A DNA stretch of 64,000 bases from Romboutsia_E sp900604535 (GTDB lineage: Bacteria > Bacillota > Clostridia > Peptostreptococcales > Peptostreptococcaceae). Shown here piece after piece: positions 1 through 7,804 of this stretch. The stretch lies in assembly GCF_900604535.1 (NCBI RefSeq), contig NZ_UWOT01000001.1, forward strand, positions 62,001-126,000, given 5' to 3'. A model generated the notes under the pieces. That model did not search any database and had not been told where the DNA came from. It worked only from the letters and a program-made list of their open reading frames with translations. A program made the position numbers and the translations under genes. How positions within the stretch are numbered: the stretch's first letter is position 1; each line of letters starts with the position of its first letter.

Positions 1-426
1 ACAATTTCTAAAACTTTCTTTACATCCTATAAGAATAAACTTTATTTTTTCTCTTATTCTCTTATAATAATAATCTTTTTCAATTCCATTATTAAGATAT
101 ATTTCATCTAATCTTTTTACTCCGTTTAAATCACATGCTCTTAAAAATACAAGTAATTTTTTATCTTCTACTTCACTTTCCTTATATTCTTTCTCAGTAA
201 AATAAAAAAGAACTTGGTTTATCGGAAGTATAACTTCTTTTGCTGAGAAATTTGATTTCTTATTAAAATCAATTTGATCTATACTATTAATTTCTTCATA
301 TTTCGTTAAATCCGTATCTGAATAAGTTCCTTTGAATGATGTCGTTACAGGAGCTAGTATTTTATACTCTGACTGTAATAATTTTAATCCATCATCAAAA
401 CTTGATTTATCTAATCTTATTTTCAT
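1..426 (-). CDS. asrA: Anaerobic sulfite reductase subunit A, N-terminal part (cut by window edge)
   Basis: An open frame runs from an ATG at 426 to the left edge without a stop, giving 142 residues. An AGGAGG ribosome site lies just upstream of the ATG. The translation contains a stretch FLRACDLNGVKRLDEIYLNN followed by FILIGCKESFRNC, which I recognise as the AsrA family. That protein is the electron-transfer subunit of the dissimilatory AsrABC sulfite reductase, which reduces sulfite to sulfide in anaerobes. The ferredoxin-like [4Fe-4S] cysteine motifs expected towards the C-terminus lie outside the window. asrB and asrC would be expected further left. A CRP-type palindrome sits in its promoter, and a Crp/Fnr gene lies upstream on the same strand. 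Confidence 0.85.
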   Translation of the reverse strand, partial: MKIRLDKSSFDDGLKLLQSEYKILAPVTTSFKGTYSDTDLTKYEEINSIDQIDFNKKSNFSAKEVILPINQVLFYFTEKEYKESEVEDKKLLVFLRACDLNGVKRLDEIYLNNGIEKDYYYKRIREKIKFILIGCKESFRNC

Positions 427-455
427 AGATATTCCTCCTAGACTTTGTTAAATAA

Positions 456-499
456 ATATTAACATCTTCACTTATAAAAAGTCTGTGATAAATATCACA
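456..499 (-). promoter_or_regulatory. asrA promoter with CRP/FNR-type operator
   Basis: Bases 484-499 read TGTGATAAATATCACA, a palindrome with perfect 6-bp arms that matches the CRP-type half-site TGTGA. A -10 candidate TAATAT (complement of 456-461) would put the start near 449-450, so the operator centre (491.5) falls near -41.5/-42.5, the class II activator position. A second possible promoter (TTGTGA, 17 bp, TTATAA) would place the palindrome over the -35, a repressor position. Which applies is not decided by the sequence. Confidence 0.6.
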
Positions 500-584
500 A
501 TTTGTAAAATAAAAAGCCACTCCATAACCAATAATAAAGTATACAATTTAAATATTTACTATCAGTTACAAAGTAGCTCATATA

Positions 585-1250
585 TTATGTCGTTTTAAAA
601 TATGTAGAAAGTTTTTCTTTTCTAACATATACTTTCTTACCATCTACCCTTACTAAATCTTCATCTTGCAATACTTTCATCGCTCTAGATAAACTTTCTC
701 TTTTGCATCCTAACATATCTGCTATATAAGTAATTGTTAGATTCATATTGATAAGAGTCCATTCTCCTTTTTCAATACCAAATTCTCTTCCCAATCGATA
801 GAGTTTAGCTGCCAATTTTTTATCAATACGAATTGAAATAGAATTTTTAACTTGTCTATATAAACGTCTATTTTTATTTTGGATATGAAGCATAATATTT
901 TTAGTAAGGTTAAAGTCATTTTTCATAATTTTTATAAAATCAGAAGTTTTACATTCTAATATAGTTGATTTTTCAAATGCTTCACATCCTATAGAGGATG
1001 TTTTTATATTATCTATAAGTATCTCATTTATCATCTCACCTTTTTTAAGAATAAATATTATTTTTCTTTCTCCACTTTCATTCATTTTAAAAATAGATAT
1101 CTTTCCGTCTTTTAAAAAATATAACTTATCTAATTCATCTCTTTCATTGAATAAAATTTCTTTTCTTTTTAAAACCCGCTCACTTAATATCTTGCTAATT
1201 TCAATCTTACTTTCATCTTTAATATCCTTAAATACTTGAATATTTTCCAT
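585..1250 (-). CDS. Crp/Fnr-family transcriptional regulator
   Basis: This 221-residue protein has a cyclic-nucleotide-binding-like beta-roll (about residues 15-110), a dimerisation helix (about 115-150) and a C-terminal winged helix (about 165-212). The recognition helix carries Arg184-Glu185 and Ser188-Arg189. This combines the Arg-Glu..Arg contacts of CRP with the Glu..Ser-Arg contacts of FNR. There are only three cysteines (89, 100, 182) and no N-terminal cysteine cluster, so an FNR-style [4Fe-4S] sensor is unlikely and the signal is unknown. Its ATG follows the nitroreductase stop with no gap (TAA then ATG), so the two are co-transcribed. The next gene downstream, asrA, has a TGTGA-N6-TCACA operator, which makes asrA a likely target. 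Confidence 0.85.
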   Translation of the reverse strand: MENIQVFKDIKDESKIEISKILSERVLKRKEILFNERDELDKLYFLKDGKISIFKMNESGERKIIFILKKGEMINEILIDNIKTSSIGCEAFEKSTILECKTSDFIKIMKNDFNLTKNIMLHIQNKNRRLYRQVKNSISIRIDKKLAAKLYRLGREFGIEKGEWTLINMNLTITYIADMLGCKRESLSRAMKVLQDEDLVRVDGKKVYVRKEKLSTYFKTT

Positions 1251-1763
1251 TTACACACCTTTATATAAATTTCTATTAATTTTGCTTTCATCAAATTTAT
1301 CTATAAATTCAACCTTCTCATCACTATATCCTAAAGGAATTAATGCATATGGAACAAACTTATTTGGCAAATTTAAAATTGATCTTACATACTCAACTCT
1401 TTTATTTTTAGGAAATACTCCAACCCAGCATGATGCTAATCCTTGATTAACAGCCTCTAAAAGTAAATTTTGAGTGCATGCGCCTAAATCCTGTATCCAC
1501 TTTCCAGCCTTTATAAACCTTTCTTTGTTACCCAATACTACTATACAGACTTGACTTACATTTATATGCTTAGCCCTATGATGTGTTTTAGATAAATTTT
1601 CGATTAAATTTTTATCATCAACAATTATAAATTCCCATGGACTTGAATTTTTTGATGATGGAGCTTGCATAGCAGCTTTTAAAATTTCTTTTACCTTTTC
1701 TTCTTCTACTTTTTTATTGTTATATTTTCTTATAGAACGTCTATTTCTTATAACCTCTAACAT
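1251..1763 (-). CDS. Nitroreductase-family protein
   Basis: This is a short FMN-dependent nitroreductase-like protein of about 170 residues. The N-terminal motif VIRNRRSIRKYNNKKV and the following AAMQAPSSKNSSPWEFI are characteristic of the family's FMN-binding region, and a GLASCWVGVFP segment near residue 115 also fits. I chose the ATG at 1763 because GGAGG sits five bases upstream; a longer frame starting at TTG would place the ribosome site inside the gene. The physiological substrate cannot be read from the sequence. It is the first gene of a two-gene unit with the Crp/Fnr regulator, which suggests a redox- or electron-acceptor-related role. Confidence 0.85.
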   Translation of the reverse strand: MLEVIRNRRSIRKYNNKKVEEEKVKEILKAAMQAPSSKNSSPWEFIIVDDKNLIENLSKTHHRAKHINVSQVCIVVLGNKERFIKAGKWIQDLGACTQNLLLEAVNQGLASCWVGVFPKNKRVEYVRSILNLPNKFVPYALIPLGYSDEKVEFIDKFDESKINRNLYKGV

Positions 1764-1940
1764 TTCATCCTCCAAATTTTATAATATTCTATATTTATAT
1801 AAATCTGTTAATATTCTTTTTAAATCCACAATTTAATATAACTATAATTATATTAAATGTTTTTAATATTATATATACTATACTTTAATATAAACTTAAA
1901 TATATATAAATATTATTTTATATATCTATATATAATAATA

Positions 1941-1965
1941 TAGGTACTAGCTTAACTAGTACCTA
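1941..1965. terminator. Hairpin terminator after the GH42 gene
   Basis: A perfect 10-bp stem (1941-1950 with 1956-1965) closes a CTTAA loop. A T6 run follows on the plus strand, while the minus-strand exit is TATATTATT. It ends the beta-galactosidase transcript and may also stop transcription in the other direction. Confidence 0.6.
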
Positions 1966-1972
1966 CTTTTTT

Positions 1973-3928
1973 CTATATGCTATCAACTAATAAAGCATCA
2001 TATGGCTTTAAGTTTATATTTCCTAAAGTTTGAACTTTATCAGTATGGTTCATAATAAAATATTTAACTTCATCATTTACTGTTCTCTTTACTACTTCTA
2101 CTCCTTTAGGAGATTTTATAACCTCTATATTAGAGTCAGATAATATTTTTTCAACTAATTTATCCATTATAGTTTCATCAACACCAGAACCTATGTAATA
2201 AACATTTCCACCCTCATAATTATTTAACGTTATTGCCGCTAATCCTGGAAAGAACTCATCATCATAGTTAAATAAAGTTTTCGCAGAAGTTGTTTTGATT
2301 AAATCTCTAAACACTGTAGCAGTTCCATTTATACCATTAAATTCATTAACTCCACTAACTGTTATTTTTTGTTCTCCTTGGAATGATTCAATTTCTTCAA
2401 CATATCCTCCAATAAAGTCAGTAAAATTAGTTGGATTAAATTCATTTAACGTTAAATTATTATAATAATCTTTTACACTATTTCTAAAGCTTAATACTAC
2501 AGTTTTCCCTTCTTTTGCAAATTTTCTCATCTTAGCTTGAACCTCAGGCTTATGAACTATCATAACTGGAACTAATAAAATATCATATTCGTCAAAACTT
2601 GAATCAGATGGTATAACATCTATATTTATATTATTTTCATAAAATGGTCTATACATTCTATATACTTCATTTTTATAATTCATTAAAAAGCTTTGTCGTT
2701 GAATTCTAAAGGATGCCATTGATTCATAATCATATACTATAGCAACCTTAGCTTCTACTTTTGATTCAACTAATTCTTCATTTTCCTTCATTTCATTAAA
2801 TAAACTTTGAACTTCGTAAAACTTTCTTCTTTTAGTATTATCCTGGTCTAGTATTCCATAACAATACTGCTCAGCACCTTTTGTAGCTCCTCTATACCTA
2901 AAATACATAAGTGAGCTACATCCATGAGCAATCCCTTGATAAGACCACATTTTAGCTTGTCTTGGTCTTGGAAGATATCCTATAACATCATGACCTTGAG
3001 CTCCCATTATAGCTTCAGTTATCCAGAAGTTTTGCTTTTTAGCACCTCTCATAAAATCAAGTCCACAGGCTATTTCATATGGAGGTATTGGTTGTGCTTG
3101 TCCTCCCCAAACTGGATAATTGTTATAAGCTACTACATCAATATATTTAGCTACCTTTGAGAAATCATAACTTTTATCAAAATACCCTCCAGAGAAATCA
3201 TGAAGTACTACACAGTCTTCGCCTAATATTTCTTTTAGTAATTCAACTTGCATCTTTGCATATTTTTCAATACTTACTGATCTAAATCTTTCCCATTCCA
3301 TACGAAGACTTGGATTATGAGTCGTTATAGTCTTAACTGGAACTGGTATTTCATCAAATTCGTTGTATGTTTGAGACCAAAATATAGTCCCCCAAATTTC
3401 ATTTAATTTATTTATATCATTATTATATTCTTCTTTTAAATAATTTCTAAATTCTCTTTTACATTCATTACAGTAACATACATCACTACCTTCATGCCCA
3501 AACTCATTGTCTATTTGCCATGCTACTATTTGATCTTCATTTTTATAATGGCTAGCTAAAGCTCTTATTATTTTTTCTGAGTAAAGATTATAAACTCTAC
3601 TATTAAAACAATATTGCCTTCTACCTCCAAAAACTCTTTTACTTCCATCTTCAAATTCAGATAAAACTTCAGGATATTTTTTTGCTAACCATGCTGGCAT
3701 AGTTGCTGTTGGCGTTCCAAATATAACTTTAAGATTTTTCTCTTTCGCTTTTTTTATAACTCTATCGAAGTATGTAAAGTCATAGTTTCCTTCTACATTC
3801 TCCATCATGTGCCATGCAAACTCACCTATTCTTATTACATTAGAACCTAATTCTAATATATTATTCAAATCATCATCTATCATATTTTCATCCCAGTGTT
3901 CTGGGTAATAATCTACACCTAAATACAT
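1973..3928 (-). CDS. Beta-galactosidase, glycoside hydrolase family 42
   Basis: This 651-residue protein begins MYLGVDYYPEHWDE, the typical GH42 opening. The TIM-barrel catalytic domain covers about residues 1-380. The acid/base is Glu142 in WQIDNEFGHEG and the nucleophile is Glu305 in FWITEAIMG. Cys107, Cys151, Cys153 and Cys156 match the zinc-binding cysteine cluster of this family. A trimerisation-like domain (about 385-585) and a short C-terminal beta domain follow. There is no signal peptide, so the enzyme is cytoplasmic and should act on imported beta-galactosides. A GGGGGA ribosome site precedes the ATG. The gene has its own promoter region because a terminator separates it from the upstream sugar symporter gene. 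Confidence 0.93.
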   Translation of the reverse strand: MYLGVDYYPEHWDENMIDDDLNNILELGSNVIRIGEFAWHMMENVEGNYDFTYFDRVIKKAKEKNLKVIFGTPTATMPAWLAKKYPEVLSEFEDGSKRVFGGRRQYCFNSRVYNLYSEKIIRALASHYKNEDQIVAWQIDNEFGHEGSDVCYCNECKREFRNYLKEEYNNDINKLNEIWGTIFWSQTYNEFDEIPVPVKTITTHNPSLRMEWERFRSVSIEKYAKMQVELLKEILGEDCVVLHDFSGGYFDKSYDFSKVAKYIDVVAYNNYPVWGGQAQPIPPYEIACGLDFMRGAKKQNFWITEAIMGAQGHDVIGYLPRPRQAKMWSYQGIAHGCSSLMYFRYRGATKGAEQYCYGILDQDNTKRRKFYEVQSLFNEMKENEELVESKVEAKVAIVYDYESMASFRIQRQSFLMNYKNEVYRMYRPFYENNINIDVIPSDSSFDEYDILLVPVMIVHKPEVQAKMRKFAKEGKTVVLSFRNSVKDYYNNLTLNEFNPTNFTDFIGGYVEEIESFQGEQKITVSGVNEFNGINGTATVFRDLIKTTSAKTLFNYDDEFFPGLAAITLNNYEGGNVYYIGSGVDETIMDKLVEKILSDSNIEVIKSPKGVEVVKRTVNDEVKYFIMNHTDKVQTLGNINLKPYDALLVDSI

Positions 3929-4016
3929 ACTAAATCCCCCTTAATTATCATTCTTATCTAAAGAATATAAAATATACTTTTCTTTGTAAATAGTTTTAGT
4001 AAAATTTTTATTTTTT

Positions 4017-4036
4017 TATACTTATTTTTACTTTTC
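4017..4036 (-). promoter_or_regulatory. AT-rich motif shared with the alpha-galactosidase promoter
   Basis: On the minus strand this reads AAAAGTAAAAATAAGTATA, about 90 bp upstream of the GH42 start. Almost the same sequence occurs upstream of the GH36 gene at 9969-9990. A candidate operator for the local LacI-type regulator or an UP-like element; the low-complexity sequence limits certainty. Confidence 0.3.
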
Positions 4037-4063
4037 TTTTATATTTATGATTTTATTAAAAGA

Positions 4064-4103
4064 AAAAAGATTTCATACATTTTTAAATATATGAAATCTT
4101 TTT
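4064..4103 (-). terminator. Terminator of the GPH symporter gene
   Basis: A 14-bp stem pairs 4064-4077 with 4090-4103. On the minus strand the descending arm ends in a run of T. It lies just past the symporter stop codon. Confidence 0.8.
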
Positions 4104-4114
4104 CTTTCCATTTA

Positions 4115-5482
4115 TTACTCTGCCATGTTTAATTCACTTTCTTTATTAGATAAAGATTTTAATATATTATCATGATATTCTCCATTTAATTTATACTTAA
4201 ACACGTATATAGTACACATAACTATTGCTGATATTATTGGTACACCTACCATTAAGAATCTTAGACCTAATATAGTCATTGCAGTTTGCTCTGCACCTGC
4301 AACATATCCAACCATATCTAAACCTACTCCTACTAACCATCCACTTACAGCTGATGCACACTTAACTAATAATGTTTGTACAGAGAATACTATACTTTCA
4401 TTTCTAGTTCCTAATTTAAATTGTCCATAGTCAACAACATCAGCAAGCATTACAGTTGTAGAACCTAATAATAATCCACTTCCTAATTTCAATACAATTC
4501 CAGATATAGCTATGTATACTATATTCTGTGGCGCTATGTATCCTGCAACTAATAATAGTATAAATCCTACTATTGGTAATATCCCACCTATTTTAAATAC
4601 GGTTTCTCTTCCTATTTTTTTAGTTAAAATAGGATATAACATTAATCCAGCTATCTCAGCTAAACCTGCAAATGTAGTAAAGAATGAGAATAAATTTTCA
4701 TCTCCTGTTACATATTTAAAGTAATATATAGCCGTTCCTCCTGAAATTTGCATTACTAAATTCATACCTAAAACTATACCTATAAATACTACTAATTGAT
4801 CATTTCTTCTTATTATGTTTAACGTTTGCTTAAATGTTACTTTTTCTGCATTCTTAGGTGTTTCAGTTCTCTCTTTTACGTTGATACAAGTTATTAAACT
4901 TGAAATTACAAATATAATAGCTATTATAAATGCAAACTTACCATACCCTCTAACTGCATCTCCGCCACCAAGTACTTTTACTATCCAAATACCAAGTGCT
5001 CCTATTATTAACCAAGCTGTACTTGCAAATATTCTCGGTATAACTGAAACCTCTTCTCTTTCTTCTTTATTTCTTGATAATGCTGGTATCATTGACCAGT
5101 ATGGTATATCCATTATTGTATAAGTCATTCCCCATAGTATATACATTACTGAAAAATAAACATATAATGAAGTTCCTTCTAAATCTGGCTTTCTGAATAA
5201 AAATACTAAAACTACTGCATTTAATACTGTACCTATAAAAATCCAAGGTCTGAATTTCCCCCATTTCGTCCTAGTATTATCAACTATCATACCCATCATA
5301 GGATCATTTATTGTATCCCATAATCTTGCCGCTAAGAAAAGTGTCCCTACAAATGCTGGTTTTAGACCAACAACATCTGTAAAGTAAATCATTAAATATG
5401 TAGACACAATTGCATATACTAAGTCTTTCCCTAACGCTCCTATTCCATAAGAATATTTTTCTTTAAATGTTAATTTACCCAT
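4115..5482 (-). CDS. GPH-family sugar:cation symporter (major facilitator type)
   Basis: A membrane protein of about 455 residues with roughly twelve hydrophobic segments. The opening EKYSYGIGALGKDLVYAIVS and the following YFTDVVGL are typical of the glycoside-pentoside-hexuronide:cation symporters (LacS/MelB/XynB group), as is LWDTINDPMMGMIVDN near residue 55. There is no C-terminal EIIA-like domain, unlike streptococcal LacS. The context (beta- and alpha-galactosidases) suggests uptake of lactose, melibiose, raffinose or related galactosides, which is inference. I chose the ATG at 5482, with GGGGAG seven bases upstream, over an in-frame TTG at 5488. A cre-like site lies in the leader. Confidence 0.88.
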   Translation of the reverse strand: MGKLTFKEKYSYGIGALGKDLVYAIVSTYLMIYFTDVVGLKPAFVGTLFLAARLWDTINDPMMGMIVDNTRTKWGKFRPWIFIGTVLNAVVLVFLFRKPDLEGTSLYVYFSVMYILWGMTYTIMDIPYWSMIPALSRNKEEREEVSVIPRIFASTAWLIIGALGIWIVKVLGGGDAVRGYGKFAFIIAIIFVISSLITCINVKERTETPKNAEKVTFKQTLNIIRRNDQLVVFIGIVLGMNLVMQISGGTAIYYFKYVTGDENLFSFFTTFAGLAEIAGLMLYPILTKKIGRETVFKIGGILPIVGFILLLVAGYIAPQNIVYIAISGIVLKLGSGLLLGSTTVMLADVVDYGQFKLGTRNESIVFSVQTLLVKCASAVSGWLVGVGLDMVGYVAGAEQTAMTILGLRFLMVGVPIISAIVMCTIYVFKYKLNGEYHDNILKSLSNKESELNMAE

Positions 5483-5502
5483 ATTCAATCTCCCCTTCGA
5501 TT

Positions 5503-5516
5503 AGTAATCGTTTTCA
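5503..5516 (-). promoter_or_regulatory. cre-like catabolite repression site
   Basis: On the minus strand this reads TGAAAACGATTACT, matching 13 of 14 positions of the Bacillus CcpA consensus TGWAANCGNTNWCA. It is 20 bp upstream of the symporter ATG, probably downstream of the transcription start, where CcpA would act as a roadblock. Confidence 0.6.
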
Positions 5517-5610
5517 TATATATAGTAACAGAAAAGGAAAACATTTGCTATACTTTTCAGTAAATTTTTTCTATATTTTTTCATCATATTTTTATTTTTA
5601 TATATTATTT

Positions 5611-5644
5611 CTTTTATTTAAGTATAATTATACTTAAATAAAAG
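5611..5644. repeat. 34-bp perfect palindrome in the symporter upstream region
   Basis: Bases 5611-5627 and 5628-5644 are exact reverse complements around a central AATT. No T-run terminator tail is attached, and the symporter promoter lies between it and the gene. It could be a cruciform, a dimeric regulator site or part of a hairpin in read-through RNA. The rest of the 5517-5750 gap is AT-rich promoter sequence in which I see no gene. Confidence 0.6.
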
Positions 5645-5750
5645 ACGTATTTGTAAATTTTACCACATCTACATTGTATATAATATGTATTATTGTATAT
5701 ATTAAACATGATTTACTATAATAATTAAATACATAAAGTTTTTTAATATA

Positions 5751-5803
5751 AAAAAAGAGTAATAATTATTAGTTAAAATAACTAAAACTACTACTCTTTT
5801 TTT
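5751..5803 (-). terminator. Terminator of the GH36-lacI-hydrolase operon
   Basis: A long, slightly imperfect hairpin is flanked by A-runs and T-runs on both sides. On the minus strand it lies just after the alpha/beta hydrolase stop codon and ends in GAG(T)-type pairing followed by TTTTTT. Confidence 0.75.
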
Positions 5804-5817
5804 ACGTATTTATTATT

Positions 5818-6744
5818 TTATACACTTAAGTTTTTATTATAAAAATCAATAACTTTTTCTAGATAAGGTTTCAGAATTCTATCCTGTTCAAAATATATCT
5901 CGTGTTTTGCGTCATCTATCTTAATTAGTGTACAATTTTTAGCAAACTTAGCAAACTTATTTTGCCCTCCTGGCTTAACAAAGGTATCTCTTCCAGCTTG
6001 AAATAATAATACTGGTATCTCTACCTTCTTTGCATTATCTTTTTTTATCAATTGGTTCGTTGCTTTTAAAGACTGATTTAGCCAATTAAAAGATCCTCCT
6101 GATGTTTGCAAATGTTCATAGTTTATTTGTTTATTAAAATATTCATTATATCGCTTTTCGCAACTAGTTCCAGAGGAATTTAAATCTGATTTTTTACTAA
6201 ATGGACCATGACCAAATATATATTGTTTATCTTTACCTATTTTACATATAATATTTGATAATATCTTACTCAATATAGGAGGATAGTTTCCAGTTTCAAT
6301 TTCCATCATAGGACAATTTAATATAGCTGCATCAAAATAATCAGTATATCTTTCTAGAAATAATGCACCTATTCCTCCACCCATAGAATGAGCAAATAAA
6401 AATAACTTTTCATCTTTTAAATGTTTTAAAACTATTGTATCTAAAAATATTTTAAAATCATCTATATAAAAATTAAATTTTTCTACATTAATCTGATGCT
6501 TATCTATACCTAACCTACCTGATTTTCCATGTCCTCTATGGTCTAATGCGTATACTGAAAAGTTGTTTTCATTAAAAAATCTAATAAGTTCACTATATTT
6601 CTCTACACTTTCACAAAATCCATGAGATATTATTATGGTTGCTTTACTTTCTTTGACAGCATAACCTCTATAGTATATATCTAAATCATTATTTCCTTTA
6701 AAAAATCCATCTTTGTATAATATTTCACTTGATATATTATCCAT
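5818..6744 (-). CDS. Alpha/beta hydrolase, monoacylglycerol lipase/lysophospholipase type
   Basis: A single alpha/beta hydrolase domain of about 308 residues. In numbering from the longest frame, the nucleophile elbow is AHSMGGG with Ser124, Asp257 (AGRDTFV) and His285 (DAKHEIY) complete the triad, and HGF at residues 45-47 forms the oxyanion hole. YALDHRGHGKSG near residue 70 is typical of the PldB/monoglyceride-lipase group. There is no signal peptide. I chose the ATG at 6744, with AAGGTGG about eight bases upstream, over an in-frame GTG at 6756. It is the last gene of an operon after alpha-galactosidase and a LacI regulator, so it may act on an acylated sugar or glycolipid, but the true substrate is unknown. 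Confidence 0.85.
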   Translation of the reverse strand: MDNISSEILYKDGFFKGNNDLDIYYRGYAVKESKATIIISHGFCESVEKYSELIRFFNENNFSVYALDHRGHGKSGRLGIDKHQINVEKFNFYIDDFKIFLDTIVLKHLKDEKLFLFAHSMGGGIGALFLERYTDYFDAAILNCPMMEIETGNYPPILSKILSNIICKIGKDKQYIFGHGPFSKKSDLNSSGTSCEKRYNEYFNKQINYEHLQTSGGSFNWLNQSLKATNQLIKKDNAKKVEIPVLLFQAGRDTFVKPGGQNKFAKFAKNCTLIKIDDAKHEIYFEQDRILKPYLEKVIDFYNKNLSV

Positions 6745-6759
6745 TATGTTATCCACCTT

Positions 6760-7800
6760 TTAGTCTATATTCACTTTTACTGTATTTGTACTATCTCTAA
6801 TTACAAGCTCACTTGGTATTATTACTTTTTTGCAGTATTTTCTATTTTTATTTATCTTCTCTAAAATCAAATCTACTGATGCACTTGCTAAATTTTCTAT
6901 ATGTACTCTTACTGTCGTAAGCGGTGGTATAGTATGTTGAGATGCAATTAAGTCATTAAATCCTATTATACTAACATCATCTGGTACACTTATGTTATTT
7001 TCATATAAAGCTTTTAATACACCTGTTGCAATGGTATCTGTACTTACAAAAAATGCAGTCGGCATATTTTCGCCATTTTCTATAAAGTTATTAACAACCT
7101 CGTATCCATCCATTGCAGTCATTTCTCTTGTATCTAATATATACTCTTTTTTGTATAGTCCTTTAGATTTTGTATATTCCATAAAGAATTTTAATCTATT
7201 ATCAAGATTTTTTTCTTTTTTGTCATCTAGTGTTTTAGAACTTCCTATATACCCAATTTCTTTATGTCCAAGTTCTATTAAATAGTCTAGAGCTTTTTGT
7301 GTTCCTAACTTAAAATTCACCTTAACAGAGTCATACATCTGCTCATCAGGAGAAGAATCTAAAAATACTATATTTTCACAAATATCATTAAGCATAGAAA
7401 CTTCACTTTTAGTAAATTTTCCTATAGCAATTATTCCATTTAGAATTTCTTCACTTATATATCTATACTCATTTTCATCATATTTATATAAATTAACAAC
7501 TTCTATTTCATTATCAAAGCATTCTTTCTCTACAACACTTCTAAGAAGTAGATAGTATGGATCTTGAAGTTGTTGACTATGATTATACATTTCAACAATA
7601 CCAACTCTAAGCTTATTATTTTTTATCTTACTACTTGTTTTCCTTTGTTTTAAGGTTTTATATTGCATTTCTTCTGCTACTTCAAATATTTTTATCTTAG
7701 TATCATCTCCAACACTTATAGTGCTATCGTGATTTAAAACTCTAGACACCGTTCCTACAGACACCCCTACAGCGTTAGCAATCTCCTTTAACGTAGCCAC
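6760..7800 (-). CDS. LacI/GalR-family transcriptional regulator
   Basis: This 346-residue protein has an N-terminal helix-turn-helix (MATLKEIANAVGVSVGTVSRVLN) and a periplasmic-binding-like effector domain (about residues 65-340) ending TTVRVHIENLASASVDLILEKI. Translation begins at GTG with AAGGAGG seven bases upstream. The start lies four bases after the alpha-galactosidase stop, so the gene is co-transcribed with it. The length and the inserted KEKNLDNRLKFFMEY region resemble the EbgR/galactoside branch. It probably senses a galactoside or galactose and controls the surrounding sugar genes. The AT-rich shared motifs upstream of GH42 and GH36 are candidate operators. Confidence 0.9.
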   Translation of the reverse strand: MATLKEIANAVGVSVGTVSRVLNHDSTISVGDDTKIKIFEVAEEMQYKTLKQRKTSSKIKNNKLRVGIVEMYNHSQQLQDPYYLLLRSVVEKECFDNEIEVVNLYKYDENEYRYISEEILNGIIAIGKFTKSEVSMLNDICENIVFLDSSPDEQMYDSVKVNFKLGTQKALDYLIELGHKEIGYIGSSKTLDDKKEKNLDNRLKFFMEYTKSKGLYKKEYILDTREMTAMDGYEVVNNFIENGENMPTAFFVSTDTIATGVLKALYENNISVPDDVSIIGFNDLIASQHTIPPLTTVRVHIENLASASVDLILEKINKNRKYCKKVIIPSELVIRDSTNTVKVNID

Positions 7801-7804
7801 TTAA

